From positions 87,524,756 through 87,588,755 of the forward strand of contig CM060731.1 in NCBI GenBank assembly GCA_030704615.1: a DNA stretch of 64,000 nucleotides. The letters run 5' to 3'. Both the position numbers and the translations under genes were made by a program. Below are positions 45,845-55,251 of this stretch, in pieces. The notes beneath the pieces were generated by a model. The model did no database searches, was not told the origin of the DNA, and saw only the letters and a list, made by a program, of their open reading frames with translations. The DNA comes from Takakia lepidozioides (taxonomy: Eukaryota; Streptophyta; Takakiopsida; Takakiales; Takakiaceae). Each line of letters opens with the position of its first letter. Position 1 is the first letter of the stretch.

Positions 45845-46129
45845 GGGAGATGTGCACACAAGACTGCCAGGATGGCGTGCGGGGAAGCTCCCTGGTAGAA
45901 GGGGGTGCAGCGATGGGAATGAATGCGATGCCGATTTGTCCGAGCGACGAAGCCTGATCCAAATCCAGGGAGCCAACTATCTCAAAAATCCACAGTCAGA
46001 GTGTTAATGAACCTTGTCTCCGGAATGCGGCCCCTGGTCTTTGCGCAATAACTGCCAACGGTATGCAGTCAGAAAGTGGGGGGCCGTCCGGATGATGACG
46101 GCTGAAGGGGGAAGCCGGCACCGTGCCCT

Positions 46130-47560
46130 CACATTACTACCCCCGAATGGAAATTCGGCACCCAATATCCAACAGAGGAAGCCCGGATGAAGTCGCCTCG
46201 GGCGCAGAGGCCGGAGTGTGTGCGACAGAGAACATCCCCTGGATGGAGATTCGGCGCCGAATTTCCATCCGGGCCCCCCAAAGGGAGTCGTGTCGGGGGG
46301 TCAGGCCGAAAACTGGACGGCATAAAAACATCCCCAGATGGAAAAACGGCGCCGAATTTCCATCCGGGGCGGTTCGGATGCAGTCGGGGAGGGGGGAGTG
46401 GCCTGCAGTTGGCCGTCACATTTCAACCCCCGGACGGAAATTCGGCACCGAATATCGAACAGGGGACGCCCGGATGAAGTCGCCTCGGGCGCAGAGGCCG
46501 GCGAGTGTGCGACAGAGAACATCCCATGGACGGAGATTCGGCGCCGAATTTCCATCCGGGCCCCCCCAAAGGAAGTCTTGTCGGGGGGTCAGACCGAAAA
46601 CTGGCCGACATAAAAACTTCCACAGATGGGAAAACGGCGCCGAATTTGCATCCTGCAGATAAGTGGAATCCCGGATGGATGGAAATTCGGCGCCGAATTT
46701 CCATCCAGCAGGTAAGTGGAATCCCGGATGGATGGAGATTCGGCGCCGAATTTCCGTCCAGCAGGTAAGTGGAATCTCGGGTGGATGGAGATTCGGCGCC
46801 GAATTTCCATCCTGCAGGTAATTCGAATACCGGATGAATAGAAATTCGGCGCCGAATTTCCATCCAGCAGGTAAGTCGGATGGGTGCCGTATGGATATTC
46901 GGCGCCGAATTTCCATTCGACATGTATTTCTGAGCGTGGAATTACCTTCGTGCAGGTAATTCCCAGATGAGAATTACCTTTGTGCAGGTAATTTCCAGAT
47001 GAGAATTACCTTCCTCCAGGTAATTCCAATCGATGTGAATTCTTCGTCCACAATTACCTGCACGAAGGTAATTCTCATCTGGAAATTACCTGCACGAAGG
47101 TAATTCTCATCTGGAAATTACCTGCACAAAGGTAATTCTCATCTGGGAATTACCTGCACGAAGGTAATTCCACGCTCAGAAATACATGGCGAATGGAAAT
47201 TCGGCGCCGAATATCCATTTGGCACCGATTCGAATTACCTGCAGGATGGAAATTCGGCGCCGAATTTCCATTTATGCGGGATTCGACTTACCTGCTGGAT
47301 GGAAATTCGGCGCCGAATTTCCAGTCATCCGGTATTGGAATTACCTGCTGGATGGAAATTCGGCGCCGAATTTCCATTCATCCGGGATCCGAATTACCTG
47401 CAGGAGGGAAATTCGGCGCCGAATTACCTGCTTGAGGGAAATTTGGCGCACCGCCCTACCTGCGCGGATGGAAATTCGGCGCCGGATATCCTTCCTGCTG
47501 CGCTCCGAATTACCTGCAGGATGGAAATCCGGCGCCGGAATTCCATCGTGCAGCGCTCCG
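46130..47560. repeat. Palindromic GGCGCC-site array between the two divergent transposon genes
   Basis: About 18 sites have the core AATTCGGCGCCGAATT, many of them extended to perfect 22-bp palindromes (GGAAATTCGGCGCC and its mirror). Outer sites are spaced about 95-100 bp apart (46147-46632), inner sites about 52-53 bp apart (46632-46899 and 47199-47522). Spacers carry CCATCCAGCAGGTAAGTGG-type words. The array lies between the transposase start (45844, minus) and the start of the methyltransferase-like gene (about 47798, plus). That makes it the shared upstream region of both. Binding by an element-encoded protein is inferred, not shown. Confidence 0.9.
46880..47225. repeat. Long inverted repeat at the centre of the palindrome array
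   Basis: Left arm about 46880-47036 and right arm about 47056-47225 mirror each other almost perfectly around 47046. Shared words on opposite strands are GATATTCGGCGCCGAATTTC, TGTATTTCTGAGCGTGGAAT and GGTAATTCCCAGATGAGAAT. The arms are themselves made of repeated GAATTACCTTCGTGCAGGTA units. RNA from either strand would fold into a hairpin of about 160 bp. Confidence 0.9.
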
Positions 47561-47974
47561 AATTACCTCTACGTTGGAAATTCCGGGACTGTTTACGTCG
47601 ATTTTCATCCGACATGGAGGGCTTCATCCGACATTTAATTGCGCAGTTGGGCAATAAATGTCGACGGCCGTCGGTTATTATTTGGGCTGGCGACGAATGG
47701 CTTCCTGGACACGTACCCTAAATCTCATTCTAAACTTGGCTTAACATGGTATTCCAGGCATGTACCCCAAAAAAGGAGATCTTTTTGGCTGGGACTTATG
47801 CCGCCTGAAGGGCGTGGCTCTCCTGAGAGAGACCTCACATCCAGACCGCGGCGGAAGTTGAAAGCTCTGTACTACGGACGACGGCCAATCTCTCGCATGG
47901 CCAAACTGAAGCTCCAGCAGGAGATTCCAGTGTCTTGCTCACAACCTGCGCCAACTGAAGCCGAGTACTCTCAG

Positions 47975-48320
47975 GCAAGCCACTTCTGCTTTCGGTTTGT
48001 TCGATTTATTTTTTGCTTTCGCTTTGTTTTTGCATCTTCATCCTGGCTTTGCTGTATGAGTGAACTTTAGATAGTTGAGTGAACCTTAGATTGTTTGCAA
48101 TGCGTGTGCAAATCCGGCAGCTCTGGAGAAGGCTGCTTGTGCATGTCATTCTTAGGCAATGGTTGCATTTGTTTTCATTGTTGTTGCATGGCTCTCCATA
48201 CTTCCTAAACTTGTTATGTTTTCATTTTTGCTACATGATTGTTGCTATGGTGGTTGCGCTGCTCGTTGCGATGCTGCTTTTTGCACCGATGTTGGTTTTC
48301 ACGATTTTTGTCAATGACAG
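47975..48320 (+). other. GC-AG intron of the methyltransferase-like gene, with a PPR-like scrap
   Basis: The donor is TCAG|GCAAGC and the acceptor AATGACAG|AGTGAC; both sides are phase 0. Bases 48090-48135 contain TTTGCAATGCGTGTGCAAAT followed by CCGGCAGCTCTGGAGAAGG, close to the PPR ACASLAALEKG coding sequence found elsewhere in the window. Confidence 0.6.
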
Positions 48321-51034
48321 AGTGACGACGAGCCCGGCACGCTGGTGGTATCATCGACAGCTCCAACTCATCGCATGTTTGAATCGCCCAACTTGGGGCG
48401 AGAGGGCAAACTTAAACCTTTTGTTGGTGGACGGGAGGACTTGCAACGAGATTACGACAGAGTAGGCATTGGGGAGGTTGGTGCAGGCGGCATGGCAGGT
48501 GAAGGGCGTGAGGACATGAGGACAGCAGATCCGGCAATGGAGGTTGTTCATGCACATGCAGTAGGGCCCGCCCACGCAAAGAAAAAGAAGAAAGCTAAGC
48601 ACATGCAATCCCCGGCGAGAGAGCAGTCACGGGCTGCGGAGGGGGGAGTGAGCAGTGCGCGCGAGGGTTTCAGTTCGCCTCAATCAAAGGTGGTCGTCCT
48701 GGAGGGCTCCCCTGCTGCTAGCCCTAGTAAGAAACAGAAAGCCCGTGAGAGGGCAAAAGAGAGGGCAAAAGAACAGACGAGACAGAATGCTAGCCAGGAG
48801 GAAAGACAAAAGGCAGCTGAAGAGGCCAGGGGTGCCCAAATGACAGATGCCAATGTAAGCGAGGGACCCACAGAGACGGTGGATCCCTACAAGACACCAC
48901 AGAGAGGCAGTAGCACACCGGTTAGACCATCGCGGGCAAGAGCAGCCCCCGCAATTACCCATACGGTGGAGAGTGGAGGAGAGGAAAGAACACCTGAAAG
49001 AGCACGGATTGTGCAAGTTCGAGGTGAAGCCAGGGAGAGGGCAGTAGAGACGACAAGAGTGCTGGAGGTTGTTTCGCAGGTGGCTGACCCTGTTGAGGAG
49101 GACGACATGGAGGTTTCTGACCAGGATGACATCCTCCCGGACATCCCCAGGCCCCAAACCCGGAGCATACAGGCTGGATTTGGCGGTCCTGGTGGGCTGC
49201 CGGAAAACCCCTCTGCAGCAGACGTCATGTCTGAGGCGGATTTGAAGTTGGCCGCTGCCAAGATGTTGGAGGCAACCCACAGCAACATTGGCAGGGTGCT
49301 GGGGGGCATGGTGTACCCGGCCAAGCTTCGAATTCCCCTTTGCCGCTTGGTGTCATTGCAGGTGGTGAGACCTGCCCTGCCAGACGATATCGACAAGCTG
49401 AAATTCTCTTTCCGGGATGGATATCGAATGGGGTCTGCCGCCTTTTACGTTTCCATTGAGAACGACCACGGAGCTTCCCGTGCCCACACTTCCGATGAGG
49501 TGGACAAATGGGGTCCCCATTGGCAAACGCGAAATGAGGAGTTCGAGAGATCGATTGCTAGTGATCCTCTTTTCCAGCACATGTCCGGTAAGATGTTCTA
49601 CGTGTGGGACGGCAATCATCGCCTCCTGGCATGGATGGAGCACATTGCCCAAGCCCACCCCAACGATCTCGATTGGCATTTCGCCGTCGATTGTGTTGTG
49701 CTGAAGGTTGCGGGGCCCAAAGATCGCAGTCTTCTCAAAGCTGCAATGGCCGACATCAACTCGTAAGCTACAACCCCTCTCGCTTTTGGACTTTGAATTT
49801 GGAAGTCATTTCATTGCGAATCCTCATATATGATGAAAATTCCCATTTCAGTATTGTTTGATGGAAACGTGGCACTGCAGGGTGACTGAGAATGCCTTCA
49901 TTGCCACGAACTTGTCCCATATGCTCTTCCGAGTGAAGGATGTCGGGAAGCAGGGGGTGCAAGAGTTTGCCAATTCCATCAGTGCCGACCTCCTGCGCAA
50001 GTCGGAGGCAAAGGCAGACAGAACCTGGTATAGGCTGAGCATCGACGCCATGGTGGACTACATATTTCGGGTAAAGCTCCTCACAGTTTTGTTGAGCTAA
50101 TTTGTCTCTCCTCCCCCAATAGAAGAAATTGTGTTGAGCAGGATCTCTAATCTTATGTGCGCCTTTTCGACAGACAAAAATACAGCAGGATTTGGCACAT
50201 GCGCGGAGGTTTACATGGAGTCAGAGGAGAAGAATCCAACCCTCCCGGAACTCGAATCGTATGTCAAAGCTGCGGAGGTGAGGGCCCGCATAAAGTACAA
50301 GTCGCGGATGGTAAAGTACGTGGCCATAGCTGATCCCGCCCTTGGTGCCGACTTTCTGGTGGAGGTGGGGAAGCACTACTCTCGCGCTCTGAAGCCCACG
50401 ATGACATTGGAGAAGCTCCATCGTCTAGCCACACCTGTGTGGATGCAACAGAAAAGGTGATACATTCTTAACCAAATTGTGGTGGCAACAACTCCTTTTT
50501 GTGGTGTTTGGCGCTTACGAATATGCTGGGTGGTTGGACAGACCCGGTGGCTCCAAATCTGGAATGGTTCCCAAAGTACCAGGGACATGTGGAGCTTCCC
50601 CAAACCGGACAAACTCTCTGACCCCACATTCGACATGTGGATGAACCGCATGACATGGTGGTTTCAGGTACTTCCCCACGCTTCGTTTGGGGCTTGTACT
50701 CTAGTAGGGGGTGGATTCATTGTATTTTTTGAGGAAAGCGATCTGATGGACAATCTCCACAGGTGACGACGAATGCGCAAGAGCAGCTGGACACACAAGC
50801 ACATCAGTTCAAGATGGAGATATCTTCTGCAGCAGAGAGCCTACGTAACTATGTGACGAGGTACTTTCTGCTCTACAAAACCAACCTATTCTTTCGGGAG
50901 ATAGCAGATGCTCGCCGGAGCCACGAGTTCACCGACCAGCCGAACGCGGACAAAGCAGCAATGCGCCTTCTGTACAGGTACATACGCGCTGCCTTTCTTT
51001 CAAGTCCTGGCATTGCAGGATGTTAGAGGCCTCA

Positions 51035-51575
51035 AGTGGTGTTAGGGAAAATGGCGCCGAATTTCCAGTCAGGGCTCCGAAAATGGCTAAGTCCCTAGAC
51101 TGGCTGGCCCGGAACTGGAAATTCGGCGCCATTTTCCAGTTCCAGGCCCTATTGCCGTTTAGGGACTTACCCATTTTCGGCCCAAGTCCCTAGACTGGCT
51201 GGCCCTGAAGTGGAAATTCGGCGCCATATTCCAGTTTTAGGCCCTATTGCCGTTCAGGGAGTTAGCCATTTTCGGCCTAAGTCCCTAGTGTGGCTGGCCC
51301 GGAACTGGAAATTCGGCGCCGTTTTCCAGTTCTAGGCCCTATTGCCGTCCAGGGACTTAGCCATTTTCGGGCTAAGTCCCTAGACTGGCTGGCCCGGAAC
51401 TGGAAATTCGGCGCCGTTTTCCAGTTCTAGGCCCTATTGCCGTCGAGGGACTTAGCCATTTTCGGGCTAAGTCCCTAGACTGGGTGGCCCTGAAGTGGAA
51501 ATTCGGCGCCATATTCCAGTTGTAGGCCCTATTGCCGTTCAGAGACTTAGCCATTTTCGGACCTCATTGTGTTTT
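51035..51575. repeat. About 95-bp tandem array inside an intron of the methyltransferase-like gene
   Basis: Five to six units contain GGAAATTCGGCGCCATTTTC, CAGTTCTAGGCCCTATTGCC and GGGACTTAGCCATTTTCGG. The array fills most of the 610-bp intron 50978-51587. Its words match the left subterminal array at 41825-42190, so one repeat type occurs at two places in the transposon. Confidence 0.9.
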
Positions 51576-54001
51576 TCATGAATGCAGGTACTGTAAGTTC
51601 TCGCTTTTGGAGAAAGGTCATCTGTCTTTCGAGCCACCATTCTTCCTGGCATGGAGGAACCCTGGGGCTGACTCCATGTACACTGACGATATTGTGAAGG
51701 AGTGGCATCTGGAACATTTGCGTGATTGCCCTTGGTATGTGGACCTTCCGCCCGGCTCGCTCGACCCATCCGAGTTTCAATTGAAGCTGGATGCTGAATT
51801 CCGACGAAACCGGGCTCCGCTGCCTCCGTTGGGTGCAAAAGAGGCAAAAGCGCTTGCGAACTCCAGGAAAGCGGCAGAGCTTGCTCAGGCAGGAATTCAG
51901 GAGAAATTGCATGAGAAGAGTAAAGGTCAAAGGAAAAGGACAAGGAAACAGGTGACTGCAGTAACACCCAAAAAGAAGAAAACCATCGGGGCATCGGAGG
52001 AGGCGCAGGAGGGGACCCAAGAGAGTGACTCCGACGCCGATTTTGTTCAAGGTCCTGCGACTGCTGTTGCTCCTACCCAGTCACCGGTCGTCCGGGTTCC
52101 CAAGTCAGTTCGGAGTGGGACTGGCTCTGCCAAGAAGTTGGCATTTGAGGGCGAGCCTACACGGCGGTATTCGGCGGTGACGTTTACGCACAGGCCAAAG
52201 CTAGAACCTCCAACCATCATCCAATGCGTCAATGAGAGCTTCCTTGACGCTCTCGCTGCCAGGGCGAAGAAGGTGGCACACAACAAGTCTCTGGCGGAGC
52301 AGAAGGGGAAAGCCAAGAAGAGGGCTGCCGGTACAGAGCCTAAAGACACCCCTGGTTTTGAAGCCATGATGGAATTCTTCACGGCTGTGAGCACGAATTG
52401 CAAGAGCACTCGGGGGGGGGTTGAGGTGGAGAGAGCTTGCGACATGATTCTCCTCGACATTCCAGATGGGGAGCTGCTGGAGGGCCTGGATGGTGTGCCC
52501 ACCTGGAACAGGTTTACTGAGGACTACTGGAAAGCCGGGTTTGGGCTGGCGGGGATGCTTCTGGATGACGGTGGATGTGTGGTTGTCCTTGCCACGAGAG
52601 GGAAGACCACAGAGAATGCGGTGGCAAGGTGGACACCGAAAAGTGTCACCCCGGTCCTCCTCAGAAAATGGTTCTGCATCAGTACGCAGGGGTTGCGAAC
52701 AGAGGGCCAAAGTGTAAGTTATCAATCTATTGCATTCACTTCATATTGTGGTGTATGTTAAGTAGACCCTGGAATTGATCCCTTCTTTGTTGGATGTGCA
52801 GACATTGGTGTTTGAGGCATATTGCTTTGTGAAGAGAGGGTCTACGTTCAAATTCCGCAACGACGGTCGTCTTGTTGATGCCGCTGTGGACCCTGTAACC
52901 TACGATGTCCTCTACAACTATGTGCCCCACTCTAGTATGCCGAAGGACACAAAGACAGGCAAACCGTGGCGGTACAGCCGGACCCGGAGCCTTGCTTTCA
53001 TCCAAACCCTCATGGAGACGTGCTCGGATGTCCAAGGGCGGATTCTGGACCTCACATGCGGCACGGGTAAGCCTTCACGTGCTCAGTTTGTCCCCTGGCC
53101 CCATTGCAATTGCATGCCGCAAGCTATTAACCGCCCGCTTTGTTCCTCAGGTGCTTCAATGTGGGCAGGGACGTTGTCCGACAGGCATGTGTTCGCCTTC
53201 GAGCCAGATACTGCCCTCCACAACTCGGAACTTGCAGCGGCTGAACGTCTGCCGAAAGAGGAAGAGGCATCCTCGGAGGATGAGGAAAAATCCGAGAAGG
53301 AGCAGGGGGAGGAAGTTGGGATCGAGGCCGAGGAGCCCCCGGTTTACGAGTGAGTGGTGGCATTGTAAGTTGCCTCCAGATTTTGTGAGGCACCTCCCTC
53401 CGCTCTCTTATTTCATTGAAAACCCTTTCTGGTTGTGCTGGTATTGACATTCTTCAAGTGGATTTGTTCTTACTGTAGGATGCCAAGTACTGCCGGAGGG
53501 ACGTCTACACCGGAGTTCATGGGCAGGAGGAACGTGCCTTTTTTTGCCAGGGGGGATTTCATGCCTAGTCCAGAAAGGGAGTACATCCTTCCTACTTATG
53601 CTGCCCGGCTTGCTTCGGTGTCCATTAGGAGGTGTTCCGAACGTAGTCGTGTACAGCAGATTTTAGACGAGGCAAGCCTCAAGAAAATGAAGATGAGGGA
53701 GGAGGCAGCAGCTATTAGAGCCCGTCGAGCTCGTAGATTTGTGTTGGATTCTGCTGAGGAAAGTGGGGGAGAAGACGCAGAAGATTCCCAGGAGGTGAGG
53801 TGGACAGTCCCCCAAGGAGAGGACGGGATTTTTGAGAGGCATAGTGGAACTGATGCATCACAGAGCTCGGAGGATGAGGGGGATGAGGGGGATGAGGAAG
53901 AAGGTGGGGCAAGTTCCTCGGAGGGTGTAGGAGAGTAGTGCCCATTCCGGCTATGACAGTTAGAACACACTTGTATAGACGTGGCTTGCCACAAAATTTG
54001 C

Positions 54002-54007
54002 AATAAA
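54002..54007 (+). terminator. Polyadenylation signal AATAAA
   Basis: AATAAA lies 63 bp after the stop of the methyltransferase-like gene and about 150 bp before the transposon's right end. It is conserved in copy 2 at 4065. Confidence 0.55.
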
Positions 54008-54104
54008 ATGTTGCATTTCAAGTCCACTGGTGCCACATTCCAACTTCACATGACCCTATTTCCGTGCCTCCTAACCCTATTTCCGTGGACTCACAATGGT
54101 CTGC

Positions 54105-54159
54105 TCATGCTTTTTTTTTTTCTGCTCATGCTCATGCCGCTCATGAAATAGCAGCCCCC
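54105..54159. repeat. Right terminal inverted repeat
   Basis: A T run is followed by CTGCTCATGCTCATGCCGC and TCATGAAATAGCAGCCCCC. The reverse complement starts GGGGGCTGCTATTTCATGAG and pairs with the left end. GTTTGTGAG follows directly. Confidence 0.92.
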
Positions 54160-55251
54160 GTTTGTGAGTGGACTAAGACCAGAGTTGCAAAAGAAAGTGG
54201 ATATGTTACCCCATAATACAGTGGAGGAGGCATTTGAAACAGAATTGAGCAATTGGGAATGCTCAGGAGAGAGAAAAAAGAAGATGAGGACTCTGAGGAT
54301 GAGTCAGATGAAGAAGAAGAGCAAGAACTAAAAAGAAAGAGTAAGAGAAAGGAGAAGTTGAAGAGGGATAACTATGAAAAAAAATTGGAAGAAATCTTGA
54401 AGAAGTATGCCACAGAGGCTGCAACACATTGGAGGAAGGGTGTATGGTGTGCAAAGTGCCAGAATGAAGGCCATACCACCACAGAATGCCACATGAAGGA
54501 GAAACACTGTACTATCTGTAAAATGGATAACCATTCTACTGAGAATTGTTACTACAACAGAAGGACAGCTGCAAGAGAACCTAGGCAAGTAAGGGTGCAT
54601 CAGGTGCAGCCCCAGCCAAGAAGAAACAATGATCAGGACCACTATGGTAGGTCTGGTGGTTATAACAATGGCATGGAAGGGAGAGGTAATTCAAGAGGGA
54701 ATTACCAAGGAAATTCCAGAGGCAACTATCAGGGTAATCCAAGGGGGAATTACCAGCCCGGGAATCAGGATTATAGAAATAATCCAAGAACAGACCAAGG
54801 GCGAGGACCCAATGGTGAAGAGCTATGTTACTATTGTAATCAGCCAGGACATCGCAAGGCAGCCTGTTCATTCTGGATAAGACACCAGAATGAGATGAGA
54901 GCTCCTGTGAATGAGGGCCCAGTGGTGGCAGCTCACATGGTTAGGCCATGTGTTGTACCAGAAGTAAGTACAATGATAGTAACAAGAAGTAAAGCCAAAC
55001 TAATACCTCCAGTAGAAGAGGAAGAAGATGAGACTGGAAGTGGCAATGATATGCCTGAAGATGAAGAGACTTGGAAAGATGAGAAGGAACTGCACAAGGA
55101 AGTGGCAGATACTATAAGGGAAATGCAAAAGAGTACTGATATTCCTGTGGCAGATTCCTCTGATTCGGATGGAGAAAAAGAAGGGAGTGAGGAAGAAAGG
55201 AAAAAAGAAGATGCAGACATGCAAAGTAATGAAGAGACTTGGCTGAAGTAA
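54160..55251 (+). pseudogene. gag: gag of element B, C-terminal part with zinc knuckles
   Basis: It resumes at the duplicated GTTTGTGAG with GLRPELQKKVDMLPHNTVEE, then after a frame change at the A run near 54275 reads an acidic/basic region. Knuckles are CAKCQNEGHTTTEC, CTICKMDNHSTENC and CYYCNQPGHRKAAC. An Asn/Gly/Arg-rich stretch with repeated GNSRGNYQ lies between the second and third knuckles. It corresponds to 18157-19210 of element A. Confidence 0.9.

Larger units (their letters stand above)
47798..53938 (+). pseudogene. ParB-like / beta-class N4-N6 DNA methyltransferase-like transposon gene (copy 3, most complete)
   Basis: Proposed exons: 47798-47974, 48321-49762, 49881-50070, 50174-50456, 50542-50667, 50763-50977, 51588-52713, 52802-53066, 53151-53349 and 53479-53938. 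Seven of nine junctions are in phase; the first intron is GC-AG. Exons 3-4 and 4-5 do not join in phase, and a CG insertion near 50204 is likely, hence the pseudogene label. The protein has a Lys/Glu-rich N-terminus, then a ParB-like domain (49325-49720: RIPLCRLVSLQVV ... VWDGNHRLLAWMEHIAQ) and a helical linker. The methyltransferase-like domain follows in the order motif IV (ILLDIPDG, 52447), GMLLDDGGCVVVLATRG, FEAYCFVKRG and motif I (ILDLTCGTG, 53040, continuing GASMWAG and RHVFAFEPD). An acidic tail ends it. IV-before-I order is typical of the N6_N4_Mtase family. DIPD replaces DPPY, so activity is uncertain. Confidence 0.82.
41579..54159. mobile_element. 12.6-kb Mutator-like DNA transposon with transposase and ParB/methyltransferase-like gene
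   Basis: Its boundaries are defined by a perfect 9-bp target duplication and inverted termini. Left: GAGGTTTGCTATTTCATGAG. Right, reverse-complemented: GGGGGCTGCTATTTCATGAG. The first 21 bases match at 18 positions, followed by GAGCGGCAT short repeats at both ends. From left to right it holds a GGCGCC-type subterminal array, a minus-strand transposase, a palindrome array with a long inverted repeat, and a plus-strand multi-exon gene with ParB-like and N4/N6 methyltransferase-like domains. Two more relatives of the right part lie at 1560-2500 and 2702-4235. A MULE assignment is supported by duplication size, the transposase C/H motif and the SWIM finger. The exact family name is unknown to me. 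Confidence 0.93.

Noticed and set aside
46130-47560. CRISPR-like appearance of regularly spaced repeats
   Set aside because: The spacers are themselves repeated and the context is a eukaryotic transposon; no cas genes, and the repeat is a GC-centred palindrome between promoters.
46123-47721. Open frames on both strands with repeated RRRISI or FGAEFPS words
   Set aside because: They are translations of the palindromic GGCGCC array; all six frames give repetitive peptides, so no protein is implied.
50163-50660. Treating exons 3 to 5 of the methyltransferase-like gene as cleanly joined
   Set aside because: The phases do not match at 50070/50174 and 50456/50542; I left the junctions flagged and labelled the gene as a pseudogene in this copy.
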